Program-made: the position numbers and the translations under genes | The notes under the pieces: generated by a model | The model's database searches: none | Seen by the model: only the letters and a program-made list of their open reading frames with translations | Told to the model about the DNA's origin: nothing | In this document: piece by piece, positions 26,339-34,366 of the stretch | Numbering within the stretch: position 1 is the stretch's first letter | How the letters are laid out: each line of letters begins with the position of its first letter | Source of the DNA: Rhizobium sp. R711 | Lineage (GTDB): Bacteria > Pseudomonadota > Alphaproteobacteria > Rhizobiales > Rhizobiaceae | Direction: 5' to 3' | NCBI RefSeq assembly: GCF_002211365.1 | Contig: NZ_LOKZ01000005.1 | Coordinates: forward strand, 124,001-188,000 | Length of the DNA: 64,000 bases

Positions 26339-27070
26339 TCAGCCGGTCCAGCCGCCATCGACGACATGGATCTGGCCGGTGGTGAAGCCTGCATCATCGC
26401 CGGCAAGATAGGTCACAAGTGCGGCGATCTCCTCGGGTGTCGCAATGCGTCCCATTGGCTGGCGGGCGATGAAATCCTTCAACGCCTTCTCGTAGTCGCC
26501 GGTGGCACGCAAACGATCATGCAGGGAGGGGCTGTCCACCGTGCCGGGGCAGATCGCGTTGGCGCGGATGCCCTTGGCAACAAAGTCAGACGCAATCGAC
26601 TTGGTGAGCCCGATCACGGCTGCCTTCGACGCACTATAGGCGAAGCGATTGGGCACGCCCTTCACACTGGAGGCGACCGAGGCCATGTTGACGATCGAGC
26701 CCTTGCCTTTTTCCAGCATGCCCGGAAGAAAGGTACGGCAGGTCGTATACATGGCCTTGGCGTTGAGGTTGAAAGAGAAATCCCAATCCTTCTCCTCGCA
26801 TTCGAGGATCGTGCCCGCATGCACGAAGCCCGCGCAATTGAAGAGGACGTCGATCGGGCCGATCTCGGCCGCGAAGGCGCGCACGGCATCGCTATCAAGC
26901 ACATTCAGAACATGTTTCCCGGCACCTTCCAGCGTGGAAAGCGTCGTCTCGTTGATATCGGTCGCGTAGACATGCGCGCCGAGCGAAAGGAAACGCTCAG
27001 CGCTCGCTCGACCAATACCCTGACCTGCCGCCGTGATGACGACCTTCTTGCCTTCCAAACCGTGGCTCAT
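26339..27070 (-). CDS. Short-chain dehydrogenase, 2-keto-3-deoxy-L-fuconate dehydrogenase-like
   Basis: NAD(P)-dependent oxidoreductase of 243 residues. The cofactor motif TAAGQGIG is at 13-20 and the catalytic Tyr/Lys is Y145-x3-K149 with Ser in NMASVASS. The segments GFVHAGTILECEEKDWDF and SVASSVKGVPNR closely resemble the group containing bacterial 2-keto-3-deoxy-L-fuconate dehydrogenase and human BDH2/DHRS6 (recalled, not searched). The start follows GGGAGGACGT. It is divergent from an L-fuconolactonase-like gene, which supports a role in oxidative fucose breakdown. A hydroxybutyrate-type substrate is the alternative. Confidence 0.82.
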   Translation of the reverse strand: MSHGLEGKKVVITAAGQGIGRASAERFLSLGAHVYATDINETTLSTLEGAGKHVLNVLDSDAVRAFAAEIGPIDVLFNCAGFVHAGTILECEEKDWDFSFNLNAKAMYTTCRTFLPGMLEKGKGSIVNMASVASSVKGVPNRFAYSASKAAVIGLTKSIASDFVAKGIRANAICPGTVDSPSLHDRLRATGDYEKALKDFIARQPMGRIATPEEIAALVTYLAGDDAGFTTGQIHVVDGGWTG

Positions 27071-27284
27071 ACGTCCTCCCATAATTCCAGCGCTTGCGAC
27101 GCGTTCATTCATATGCAAACAATATATTCAAATTGGCGTCAACCTGTTTCAAACACGCTTCGCTCGCGGGAGAAACCCTAGTCGATCTCGTGACGACGGG
27201 CATGGTAAATCTGGCCATCGAGGCGTCATCCGGCTCCTATGCCGCAGCTCGACGCATACAAATCGCATGAATGGGAGGAACCGA

Positions 27285-28121
27285 ATGCTTTTCGATACTC
27301 ATCTGCATATCGTCGATCGGCAGGCGCTCGATTATCCCTGGCTCTCCGGCGCTGGTAACCTCAACCGGGACAGTCTTTATGAGGACTACGCGCGTGATGC
27401 GCTGCGCTGTGGGATCTCCAACGTTCTGCATATGGAGGTGGATGTCGCCCCCGAGCGTATTGATGACGAGACGAACTACGTCACGGAGATCAGTCGCCGA
27501 CCGGGCAGCCTCGTGCGCGGCGTCATTGCCGCCTGCCGGCCGGAAGAGGATGGATTCGCGGCCTATCTCGAGCGGTCGCTTGCCGATCCCTTCATCAAGG
27601 GGTTCCGCCGCGTCTTGCATGTGGCGCCTGACGACACCGCCGCACGGCCGCTGTTCCGCGAAAACATCAGGCGGTTATCAGCCACCCGCATAACGTTCGA
27701 CCTCTGCGTCTTCCCGCACCAATTCGAAACCATCCTCGCGCTGGTCGATCACTGCCCGGGTGTTCGCTTCATTCTCGACCATTGCGCCAACCCACCGATC
27801 AAGGATGGGACGAGCGAAGTCTGGCGCAACGGTATCACGGAATTCTCCCGCCGCTCGAACGTGACGGCAAAGATTTCAGGCGTCATCGCCTATGGGGATC
27901 TCGAAAACTGGTCAGTCGACAGCCTCCGCCCGTATGTCGAACATACGATCGGCAGCTTCGGCTGGGATCGCGTCGTCTGGGGCAGCGACTGGCCCGTTTG
28001 CACGCTGGGCGGCGGGCTGACACCCTGGGTCGCGGCCACCCATGCGCTGACATCGGGCTGCAGCCCGGAGGAGCGCGACAAGCTCTATCACGCCAATGCC
28101 ATGCGCATCTGGTCGATATGA
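27285..28121 (+). CDS. Amidohydrolase 2 family, L-fuconolactonase-like
   Basis: TIM-barrel hydrolase of 278 residues. The first metal motif is FDTHLHIVD at the N-terminus, a central histidine is in FILDHCANPP, and the conserved late aspartate is in VVWGSDWPVC. This is the pattern of the L-fuconolactonase / 2-pyrone-4,6-dicarboxylate lactonase group. It would open a sugar lactone to its acid. GGGAGGA stands 5 bases before the ATG. It is divergent from the dehydrogenase at 27070. The dehydratase, the first dehydrogenase and the transporter of a full pathway are not in the window. Confidence 0.82.
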   Translation: MLFDTHLHIVDRQALDYPWLSGAGNLNRDSLYEDYARDALRCGISNVLHMEVDVAPERIDDETNYVTEISRRPGSLVRGVIAACRPEEDGFAAYLERSLADPFIKGFRRVLHVAPDDTAARPLFRENIRRLSATRITFDLCVFPHQFETILALVDHCPGVRFILDHCANPPIKDGTSEVWRNGITEFSRRSNVTAKISGVIAYGDLENWSVDSLRPYVEHTIGSFGWDRVVWGSDWPVCTLGGGLTPWVAATHALTSGCSPEERDKLYHANAMRIWSI

Positions 28122-28127
28122 CACGAA

Positions 28128-28156
28128 AAAGGGCGGCGCCGATGGCACCGCCCTTT
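28128..28156. terminator. Bidirectional terminator between lactonase and transaldolase genes
   Basis: AAAGGGCGG-c-GCC (28128-28140) pairs with GGC-a-CCGCCCTTT (28144-28156) around a 3-base loop. The A-rich and T-rich ends serve as tails in both directions between two convergent genes. Confidence 0.8.
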
Positions 28157-28177
28157 GTGTTGGAGCGCTCGTAGTCC

Positions 28178-29143
28178 TTAAGCAGCTGCGAGCTGCAGTT
28201 CTTTCTGAACGTTGCTGCGCAGCGTGCCGAGGTCCTTGGCGAAGGCGCGGATGCCCTCTGCGAGCTTTTCGGTCGCCATCGCGTCTTCGTTCATCATCCA
28301 GCGGAAGGTCTTTTCGTCGACCGTGATCTTCGGGGCGGGCTTCGTCACGTCAGGCGACAGCTTGCGCTCGAGCTTGCCCTGGTCGTTGGAAAGTTCGTCG
28401 AGCAGGTTAGGCGCGATCGTCAGCCGATCGCAACCGGCCAGCGCCTCGATTTCACCAGCGCTGCGGAACGAGGCACCCATGACGATCGTCTTGATGTCGT
28501 TGGCCTTGTAGTAGTTGTAAATGTCGCGGACGGAGATAACGCCCGGATCTTCCTCGGGCGTGAATTCCTTGCCCGTCGACTTCTTGTACCAGTCAAGGAT
28601 ACGGCCGACGAACGGCGAGATCAGGAATACCTTGGCGTCAGCGCAGGCAACGGCCTGGGCCTTCGAGAACAGAAGCGTCAGGTTGCAGTCGATGCCTTCC
28701 TTCTGCAGGATTTCGGCAGCTCGAATGCCTTCCCAGGTCGATGCCAGCTTGATGAGGATGCGGTCGCGCTCGATGCCGCGTTCCGTATAGGCAGCGATGA
28801 TCGAACGTGCCTTGGCAAGCGATGCCTCCGTATCGAAGGAAAGGTCCGCATCGACTTCAGTCGACACACGACCCGGAACGAGTTTGACGAGCGCGGCGCC
28901 AACGGAGATCGCCAGACGATCGGCAACGGCGGCGGAAACGGCCTCCGGATTGCCGCCCTGCTTCTTGCCCCAGGCAACGGCTTCCTTGACCGTGTCTGCG
29001 AACATCGGTGTGCCGAGTGCCTTGAGCACGATGCTCGGATTCGTGGTGCAATCGACCGGCTTCAGACGGGCAACAGCCTCGATGTCACCGGTATCGGCAA
29101 CGACGGTGGTCATTTCGCGGAGTTGGTCAAGCTTGGATGTCAT
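28178..29143 (-). CDS. tal: Transaldolase
   Basis: Pentose phosphate pathway enzyme of 321 residues that moves a three-carbon unit between sugar phosphates. It matches the long TalB type: [14 protein letters not shown] near residue 30, Schiff-base lysine K132 in [13 protein letters not shown], and the ending typical of the 320-residue form. The ATG at 29143 follows AGGACCAGTAACC. It is divergent from a SorC-family regulator; whether that regulator controls it is open. Confidence 0.95.
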   Translation of the reverse strand: MTSKLDQLREMTTVVADTGDIEAVARLKPVDCTTNPSIVLKALGTPMFADTVKEAVAWGKKQGGNPEAVSAAVADRLAISVGAALVKLVPGRVSTEVDADLSFDTEASLAKARSIIAAYTERGIERDRILIKLASTWEGIRAAEILQKEGIDCNLTLLFSKAQAVACADAKVFLISPFVGRILDWYKKSTGKEFTPEEDPGVISVRDIYNYYKANDIKTIVMGASFRSAGEIEALAGCDRLTIAPNLLDELSNDQGKLERKLSPDVTKPAPKITVDEKTFRWMMNEDAMATEKLAEGIRAFAKDLGTLRSNVQKELQLAAA

Positions 29144-29551
29144 GGTTACTGGTCCTTTTGACTTGAGCTGCGCGCCGGCGCGATTTTCGACCGGCAAATC
29201 TGTCTACGAACAAGCGGTATCGCTGATCGGATCGCGTCCGCCGTTTCCGAACGGGCGCTGATGTAAGGGACGGTCGTATCGCCGCGGCGGAAAGACGTCA
29301 TGCTTCGGCTGCGCGGCACGTCAGGCCGCAGCGCAAATGCTGATGGTGACTTCCCACTTGCCCGCACATTGCCTCCTCCGACGCACAAGGGCGACTTCTT
29401 CGCGGCGACTATCGCTATTCCAACCTAGATATGTCAAGGACATTTGTGCATTTCAATTGACATAAGTGTCACACCCGTCATTATCGGGCGGATTAACGAA
29501 CCTGCCCTGGCTTGATGGTAGATCTAGGGCGCAATTCACTCCGGAGGAGAT
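29144..29551. promoter_or_regulatory. 408-base divergent intergenic region with operator-like repeat
   Basis: No convincing gene lies here; a short open frame on the minus strand (29146-29388) has no family features. Near the regulator gene there is a perfect 8-bp inverted repeat TATGTCAA (29430-29437) / TTGACATA (29457-29464) with 19 bases between. The right arm contains a -35-like TTGACA (29457-29462) followed 16 bases later by CATTAT (29479-29484), a plausible promoter for the SorC gene. The rest of the region shows no feature I can name. Confidence 0.5.
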
Positions 29552-30535
29552 GTGGTCAAGCTCAAACGCGGCACGCATACGGCTTATTCTGAAGCATCGT
29601 CTCTGAGGTTGCGCGCGGCCTGGCTCTACTACAATCAGGGGCTGACGCAGAAGGACGTCGCCGAACAGCTCGGTATCAGCCGCACGACGGTGATCCGTCT
29701 GCTCGATGAGGCGATGAAACGCAGCGAAGTGCAGATCTGGATCAACGATTCCATCGGCGATTGCGTTGAACTGTCGGTGAAGCTCGAGCGCGCCTATGGC
29801 CTCGACGAAGCGATCGTCGTGCCGGCGCCGCCGCAACCCGACGCCAACTCTCTGGCGAAGAGTGTTGGTCTTGCCTTGGGACAGTTTCTCTCGGAGGCCA
29901 TTCCCGATGATTACACGATCGGCGTCGGCTGGGGCCGCACCATGACGGCCTCTCTCTCCAGCTTCCGGCCGCCCCGCCGCGACAATTGCAAGGTCGTCTC
30001 CCTGCTCGGCGGCGTCGTTGCCGTTCATCAGACGAACCCGATCGACTACACTTGGCGGCTCGCCAGCCAGCTCGGCGCGGAGTGCTACATGTTCCTCGCT
30101 CCGCTGCTGGTGGATTCGACCGAGACGAAGCGGAACCTCATCGAGAAATGCGGCCTGGACACGATCTATCGCCTGGCCGAAACGCTGGATCTCGCGATCG
30201 TCAGCTGCGGCGATATCGGCCCGCATTCGACCTCTCTGTCGGAGGGGTGGATCTCAAAAGCCGAACTGCAGCAACTGATCGACGCCGGCTGCGTCTGTGA
30301 CACGATGTTCAACTTCCTCGACAAGGACGGCAACACGGTCGATCACTCGATCAACAGCCGCGTCATGTCGGTGGATCTCGATACACTGAAAAAGGCCAAG
30401 CATATCGTGTTGTCATCGGGCGGCGCGCATCGGGCGGTCGCAATCCGGGCCACCATCAAGCGGATCGGCTGCAATACGCTGATTACCGACGAGAGCGCCG
30501 CCAAGGCGCTGTTGGGCCTGGCAGAAGCGGTTTAA
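29552..30535 (+). CDS. SorC/DeoR-type sugar-binding transcription regulator
   Basis: Regulator of 327 residues from a GTG start preceded by CCGGAGGAG. The N-terminal helix-turn-helix is at about residues 18-52 (AAWLYYNQGLTQKDVAEQLG, ISRTTVIRLL). The rest is a SorC-type phosphosugar-binding domain (IGVGWGRTMTASLSSF, VVSLLGGVVA, SSGGAHRAVAIRA). Its effector is expected to be a sugar phosphate. It stands divergent from transaldolase and convergent with the gene at 30553. A second SorC family regulator lies at 43480-44433. Confidence 0.9.
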   Translation: MVKLKRGTHTAYSEASSLRLRAAWLYYNQGLTQKDVAEQLGISRTTVIRLLDEAMKRSEVQIWINDSIGDCVELSVKLERAYGLDEAIVVPAPPQPDANSLAKSVGLALGQFLSEAIPDDYTIGVGWGRTMTASLSSFRPPRRDNCKVVSLLGGVVAVHQTNPIDYTWRLASQLGAECYMFLAPLLVDSTETKRNLIEKCGLDTIYRLAETLDLAIVSCGDIGPHSTSLSEGWISKAELQQLIDAGCVCDTMFNFLDKDGNTVDHSINSRVMSVDLDTLKKAKHIVLSSGGAHRAVAIRATIKRIGCNTLITDESAAKALLGLAEAV

Positions 30536-30552
30536 CGGCGCCCGCCTCGGCG

Positions 30553-31032
30553 TTACCGCAGCTGGCACAGGCGCTGCAATTGCGATTGCGCCCAGTTCCG
30601 TCCAACATCCTGGGTATCCGGCAATTCCGATAAAAGGCTTCCGATCTCGCCATCAATTTCGATGTGAGTGTCGGTGATCTTGCAGGCTCCCACATCGAGT
30701 GAGACGGTTGCGACCACCTTGCCCTCTACGGGAGCCATCTGAAAGAGCGCGTTGTCGCCCGTCTCGCAGGTCAAAAGTGCCGTCGCCTTGATGGATGCGA
30801 GACTATCTCCCGTCAAACAGACATCTGCAGAAATAACCTTGAAACGGCTGGTTCGATTTGGGCCTACGGGAAGCTGTTCGCACAATTGCGCGGTCGATAT
30901 CGCTCGCTCTACAGCCGGCCATTCCGGACTACTCATCGCCGATTTGCAGCCCGCCCAGGCCGGAACCAGTGACATCGCGAGCAAGCCAACGGCAATGCCT
31001 GCAACCCTGCATGGCTTTTCTCCAGAGTTCAT
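30553..31032 (-). CDS. Secreted six-cysteine protein of unknown function
   Basis: 159 residues with a signal peptide (GIAVGLLAMSLVPAWA then G). The mature part of about 130 residues has exactly six cysteines (GCKS, QLCE, DVCL, LTCE, GACK, RLCQ), suggesting three disulfides in the periplasm. There are alternating beta-strand-like stretches (ATALLTCETG, VVATVSLDVG, HIEIDG). I recognise no family. GGAGGCGG stands 3 bases from the ATG. It appears monocistronic and faces the SorC gene. Confidence 0.65.
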   Translation of the reverse strand: MNSGEKPCRVAGIAVGLLAMSLVPAWAGCKSAMSSPEWPAVERAISTAQLCEQLPVGPNRTSRFKVISADVCLTGDSLASIKATALLTCETGDNALFQMAPVEGKVVATVSLDVGACKITDTHIEIDGEIGSLLSELPDTQDVGRNWAQSQLQRLCQLR

Positions 31033-31145
31033 TTCCGCCTCCTCGAGTCCTACCATGGAATCAAACCGGTGATTCCTGAGTTTTTGATGGCAGGACTCTC
31101 AAAGGAAGAAGCGTATCCACAGGTTGGATAGTTGCCCCGCCGCGA

Positions 31146-32018
31146 TCACGCGTGCGCCGCTTCCCAGCCCAGGATCGCACGCTTGCGGGTAAGGCCCCAG
31201 TGATAGCCGGTCAGGGCCCCACCCTTGCCGACCGCCCGATGACAGGGAACAACGAATGAAATCGGGTTCGCACCAACCGCAGCTCCGACCGCGCGCATCG
31301 CTTTCGGCCGCCCAATGTCATTGGCGATATCGCTATAGGTGACGGCCTTGCCAAAGGGTATCTTCAGCAGGCTTTCCCATACCTCCACCTGGAAGTCGGT
31401 GCCGATCAGAACGACCCGCAACGGCTGGTCTGACGTCCAGCGTCCGGGCTGAAATATACGCTCGGCATAGGGCGCCGTCGCCTCGGCGTCCTGGACATAT
31501 GTCGCATTCGGCCAGCGGCATGTCATGTCGTCAAGACAGGCCGCCTCGTCCCCAAGATCGCTGAATGCAAGTCCGGCGAGTCCACGGTCGGTGGCCATCA
31601 CAAGCGCGACGCCGAACGGCGAAGGATGGAAGCCGTAGCGGATCGTCAGTCCTCCGCCCTTGGCTTTCCATTCGCCCGGCGACATGGCCTCGTGCGTCAC
31701 GAAGAGATCGTGCAAGCGGCTGGGGCCAGAAAGCCCAACCTCGATCGATGTCTCCAGCAGAGGCATCGCTTCCTCACGGAGAAGCCGCTTTGCGTGATCG
31801 AGCGTGACGGCCTGCAGAAATGCCTTCGGAGACAGGCCCGCCCATCGCGTGAATGTCTTCTGCAACTGCGTCGGCGATTGCTTGAGCCGCGCTGCGATCA
31901 TTTCAAGAGACGGCTGATCGCGATAGTCCTCGGTGATGAGTTCGATCACCTGGCGCACGGTTTCGTAATCAGAGCCGTCGGGCGTGATGTCGTTGTTCAG
32001 CTTGGCTACCATATTCAT
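31146..32018 (-). CDS. Ada-like protein: AraC-type HTH plus O6-alkylguanine-DNA methyltransferase
   Basis: 290 residues. An AraC-type helix-turn-helix domain (about 20-118; LEMIAARLKQSPTQLQKTF) is fused to a methyltransferase domain whose acceptor is C259 in FVVPCHRAVG. It repairs alkylated guanine or thymine by suicide transfer. The N-terminal zinc domain of Ada, which senses methylphosphotriesters, is absent, so activation as a regulator must work differently or not at all. The ATG at 32018 follows AAGGAGAAAGATC. Confidence 0.9.
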   Translation of the reverse strand: MNMVAKLNNDITPDGSDYETVRQVIELITEDYRDQPSLEMIAARLKQSPTQLQKTFTRWAGLSPKAFLQAVTLDHAKRLLREEAMPLLETSIEVGLSGPSRLHDLFVTHEAMSPGEWKAKGGGLTIRYGFHPSPFGVALVMATDRGLAGLAFSDLGDEAACLDDMTCRWPNATYVQDAEATAPYAERIFQPGRWTSDQPLRVVLIGTDFQVEVWESLLKIPFGKAVTYSDIANDIGRPKAMRAVGAAVGANPISFVVPCHRAVGKGGALTGYHWGLTRKRAILGWEAAHA

Positions 32019-32087
32019 GATCTTTCTCCTTGTACCAAGGAGATAGTCAAGTGAACCCTCGCAAACCACCCGATTCTTGCGTGCCGA

Positions 32088-32609
32088 TCAAATCCGCTGC
32101 TTGACGGTGGCAAGCGCGCCTTTGAAGGCCTTGGCGAAGCTCTCGCGGTCATCAGGGTTGAGGAAGGAGCCTATGTCCGTGCCTCTTCCCTCGCCGGAAA
32201 TATACATGGAAAGGATGCCGATTTCCTGATGCCGGCGAACGAAAAAACGCGTCCAGAACGGATTGAAGTGGTGCTCGATCATCCGACCGGAAGGCGCGAA
32301 TTTGCGGACGGAAATATCGGTACGCGACACCGTCACTTCCTCCCGCACTCGACCGGAACGGTAGTTCAGCCAGAAAGCGCCGTAGAGCAGCAAAAAATCC
32401 AACCCGAAAAAGAAACCGATCGGCCAGGCGCCGGTGGCCACGAAGAACATGCCATACATGCAGCAGACCACGCCGGTCAGCAGCAGCAACACCTTGAAGC
32501 CTTTGCGGCCAAGCGACCGGTACGGAAAAAGCTCCGCGGCAAAAACAGGTTGTTCGTCGGCCCTATCGCCGTTGCTTTCCATCATGGCTGCCAAGTATAG
32601 ATTTTCCAT
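32088..32609 (-). CDS. DUF2244 membrane protein
   Basis: 173 residues with two adjacent membrane segments (FKVLLLLTGVVCCMYGMFFV and WPIGFFFGLDFLLLYGAFW) followed by a cytoplasmic beta-rich domain (REEVTVSRTDISVR, HFNPFWTRFFV, SFLNPDDRESFAKAFKGAL), as in DUF2244 proteins of alphaproteobacteria. The function is unknown. The ATG at 32609 follows GGAGTTGGC; the alternative at 32585 has no site. This start codon overlaps that of nth on the other strand (CATG at 32607-32610). Confidence 0.85.
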   Translation of the reverse strand: MENLYLAAMMESNGDRADEQPVFAAELFPYRSLGRKGFKVLLLLTGVVCCMYGMFFVATGAWPIGFFFGLDFLLLYGAFWLNYRSGRVREEVTVSRTDISVRKFAPSGRMIEHHFNPFWTRFFVRRHQEIGILSMYISGEGRGTDIGSFLNPDDRESFAKAFKGALATVKQRI

Positions 32610-33390
32610 GCCAACTCCGAAACTCAAATCCACCGCCACATCGTCGCTGAACTCGAAAGTGATCGTTCGCAGCAAGAAACCAGCAGCAGTCCGCTCGGCC
32701 TATTCCGAAGCCGAGCGTGAGGAGATATTCCGCCGCTTTTGCGTGCAGCGCCCCGAGCCGAGGGGCGAACTGGAACACACCAACCCCTTCACGCTCGTCG
32801 TCGCCGTCGCGCTCTCCGCCCAGGCGACGGACGCAGGCGTCAACAAGGCGACGCGGGCACTCTTCAAGATCGCCGACACGCCCGAAAAGATGCTGGCGCT
32901 CGGCGAAGAGCGGGTACGCGATTACATCAAGACGATCGGCCTCTATCGAAACAAGGCCAAGAACGTCATCGCTCTCTCGCAGATGCTGGTCGACAAGTTC
33001 GATGGCGCCGTGCCGCGGACACGCGACGAATTGGTGACGCTGCCCGGTGTTGGCCGCAAGACCGCCAATGTCGTACTCTCCATGGCCTTCGGCCAGGCAA
33101 CGATGGCAGTGGATACCCACATCTTCCGGATCGCCAACCGCATCAAGCTGGCGCCGGGCAAGACGCCCGATGAGGTCGAGGTACGCCTGATGAAGGTGGT
33201 GCCAAAACACTACCTCTACCATGCCCACCACTGGCTAATCCTGCATGGCCGCTACACCTGCAAGGCGCGCAAGCCGGAATGCGAACGCTGCGTTATCGCC
33301 GATATCTGCAAGTCACCCGAAAAGACCTGCGACGTTCCAGCGCCGCTGGTCGAGCTACCACCGCAAGTTATCGGCGAGGCCGTCGAGTAA
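32608..33390 (+). CDS. nth: Endonuclease III
   Basis: Bifunctional DNA glycosylase/AP lyase of 260 residues that removes oxidised pyrimidines. The helix-hairpin-helix is LPGVGRKTANVV with catalytic K151, followed by D169 in AVDTHIFR. The iron-sulfur cluster ligands are C218, C225, C228 and C234 (C-x6-C-x2-C-x5-C). The N-terminal 30 residues are a basic extension seen in alphaproteobacterial Nth. No good ribosome-binding site precedes the ATG at 32608, and an in-frame ATG at 32584 is the alternative. Confidence 0.95.
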   Translation: MPTPKLKSTATSSLNSKVIVRSKKPAAVRSAYSEAEREEIFRRFCVQRPEPRGELEHTNPFTLVVAVALSAQATDAGVNKATRALFKIADTPEKMLALGEERVRDYIKTIGLYRNKAKNVIALSQMLVDKFDGAVPRTRDELVTLPGVGRKTANVVLSMAFGQATMAVDTHIFRIANRIKLAPGKTPDEVEVRLMKVVPKHYLYHAHHWLILHGRYTCKARKPECERCVIADICKSPEKTCDVPAPLVELPPQVIGEAVE

Positions 33391-33397
33391 GACCGGT

Positions 33398-33413
33398 GCA
33401 TGCTTCAGCATGC
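33398..33413. terminator. Small hairpin between convergent nth and EI24 genes
   Basis: GCATGC-TTCA-GCATGC forms a 6-bp stem with a tetraloop. Flanking GTCGAG (33382-33387) and CTCGAC (33412-33417) could extend or compete. There is no T-run, so it is a weak terminator at best. Confidence 0.4.
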
Positions 33414-33425
33414 TCGACATGACAT

Positions 33426-34139
33426 CTAACCGCGAGCGCCTGCGTCCTGGCAGGAAATCAGCTTGTGCAGATGCACCATCAATCCTGCGGCGAAGAGCGG
33501 CGTCAGCAAGTTGACGATAGGAACGGCGAGGAAGGCGGCGATGACAAGCCCCGCGAGGAAGACTGTCGCCGCATGTTTGGCGCGGAACGCCCTTGCCTCC
33601 TGCGGCGACCGGAACCGCATCGCGGCAAACTCGAAGAACTCGCGGCCGAGCAGATAGCCATTGACCAGAAAAAAGGCAATGAGGTTGACGCCCGGCACGA
33701 AGAGCAGGATGAGCGCGACGATATTACCGAGGACGATCACCCCTAGAAACTTGATCGAACTTGCGAGCGCCGGAGCGAGCGGCATCGCGGTGCCGGGCGG
33801 ATCCGAGGGATAATCCGTCTTTTCAACCACCTCGGCCACATCGTCGAGAAACAGGCCGGCGATCAGCGCCGTTACCGGTGACAGCAACAGCGCCAATCCG
33901 AGCGCCAGCCCTATGCCGGCTGCGATCGCAAACACGAAGCCGAGCCACCCTGCCCAATCCGGCATGGCAGGAAAAAAGCTGGCAATCCACGGGAAGACAA
34001 ACGATATAAAGGCACTGCGTAATGCCAGCCAAAGTCCGACGAGCACCAGAAGCGTCAACCCTAGGACCTTCCAAAAAACTGAGCGCGTTTCTGCCGCCAA
34101 AAGATTGATTAGGGATAGGCGAGCCGCCTGAAAGATCAT
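33426..34139 (-). CDS. EI24/CysZ-like membrane protein
   Basis: 237 residues with about six hydrophobic segments (VLGLTLLVLVGLWLALRSAF, GFVFAIAAGIGLALGLALLL, FLGVIVLGNIVALILLFVPG, ATVFLAGLVIAAFLAVPIVN) and the family's VNGYLLGREFFE motif. CysZ relatives admit sulfate for cysteine synthesis, but many alphaproteobacterial members are unproven. GGAG stands 8 bases before the ATG at 34139. It is divergent from the RpiR regulator and convergent with nth. Confidence 0.82.
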   Translation of the reverse strand: MIFQAARLSLINLLAAETRSVFWKVLGLTLLVLVGLWLALRSAFISFVFPWIASFFPAMPDWAGWLGFVFAIAAGIGLALGLALLLSPVTALIAGLFLDDVAEVVEKTDYPSDPPGTAMPLAPALASSIKFLGVIVLGNIVALILLFVPGVNLIAFFLVNGYLLGREFFEFAAMRFRSPQEARAFRAKHAATVFLAGLVIAAFLAVPIVNLLTPLFAAGLMVHLHKLISCQDAGARG

Positions 34140-34275
34140 TTTGGGGTCTCCGGTTGCAACAACCATGTAGGAAACCGAACTTTGAACGGCAAGGCTGAAA
34201 TAAATCCGGCAGATCGACCCAAAACTTGTCGGGAAAGCTATGTTAATATATAGTAATTTATCATCTAAGATTGAT

Positions 34276-34350
34276 TTATCCTGAGAGAAGCTTCCGGAAT
34301 AGTTGCAAACGACAAGGGTTGTCTGCTTATCCGAGAAATGCTTCCGGGAA
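34276..34350 (+). promoter_or_regulatory. Imperfect direct repeats upstream of the RpiR gene
   Basis: Two copies of a segment of about 24 bases, TTATCC...GCTTCCGG, begin at 34276 and 34327, 51 bases apart. Between them is GACAA-GGG-TTGTC (34311-34323). The copies end just before the proposed GTG start at 34367. Spacing close to five helical turns would place two protein sites on one DNA face, so an RpiR operator is plausible. Confidence 0.4.
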
Positions 34351-34366
34351 GATCTGGACGGCTGAC

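Noticed and set aside
29146..29388. 80-residue open frame on the minus strand in the transaldolase/SorC gap
   Set aside because: Arg/Ser-rich, no family motif, no ribosome-binding site, and it covers the region where promoters are expected.
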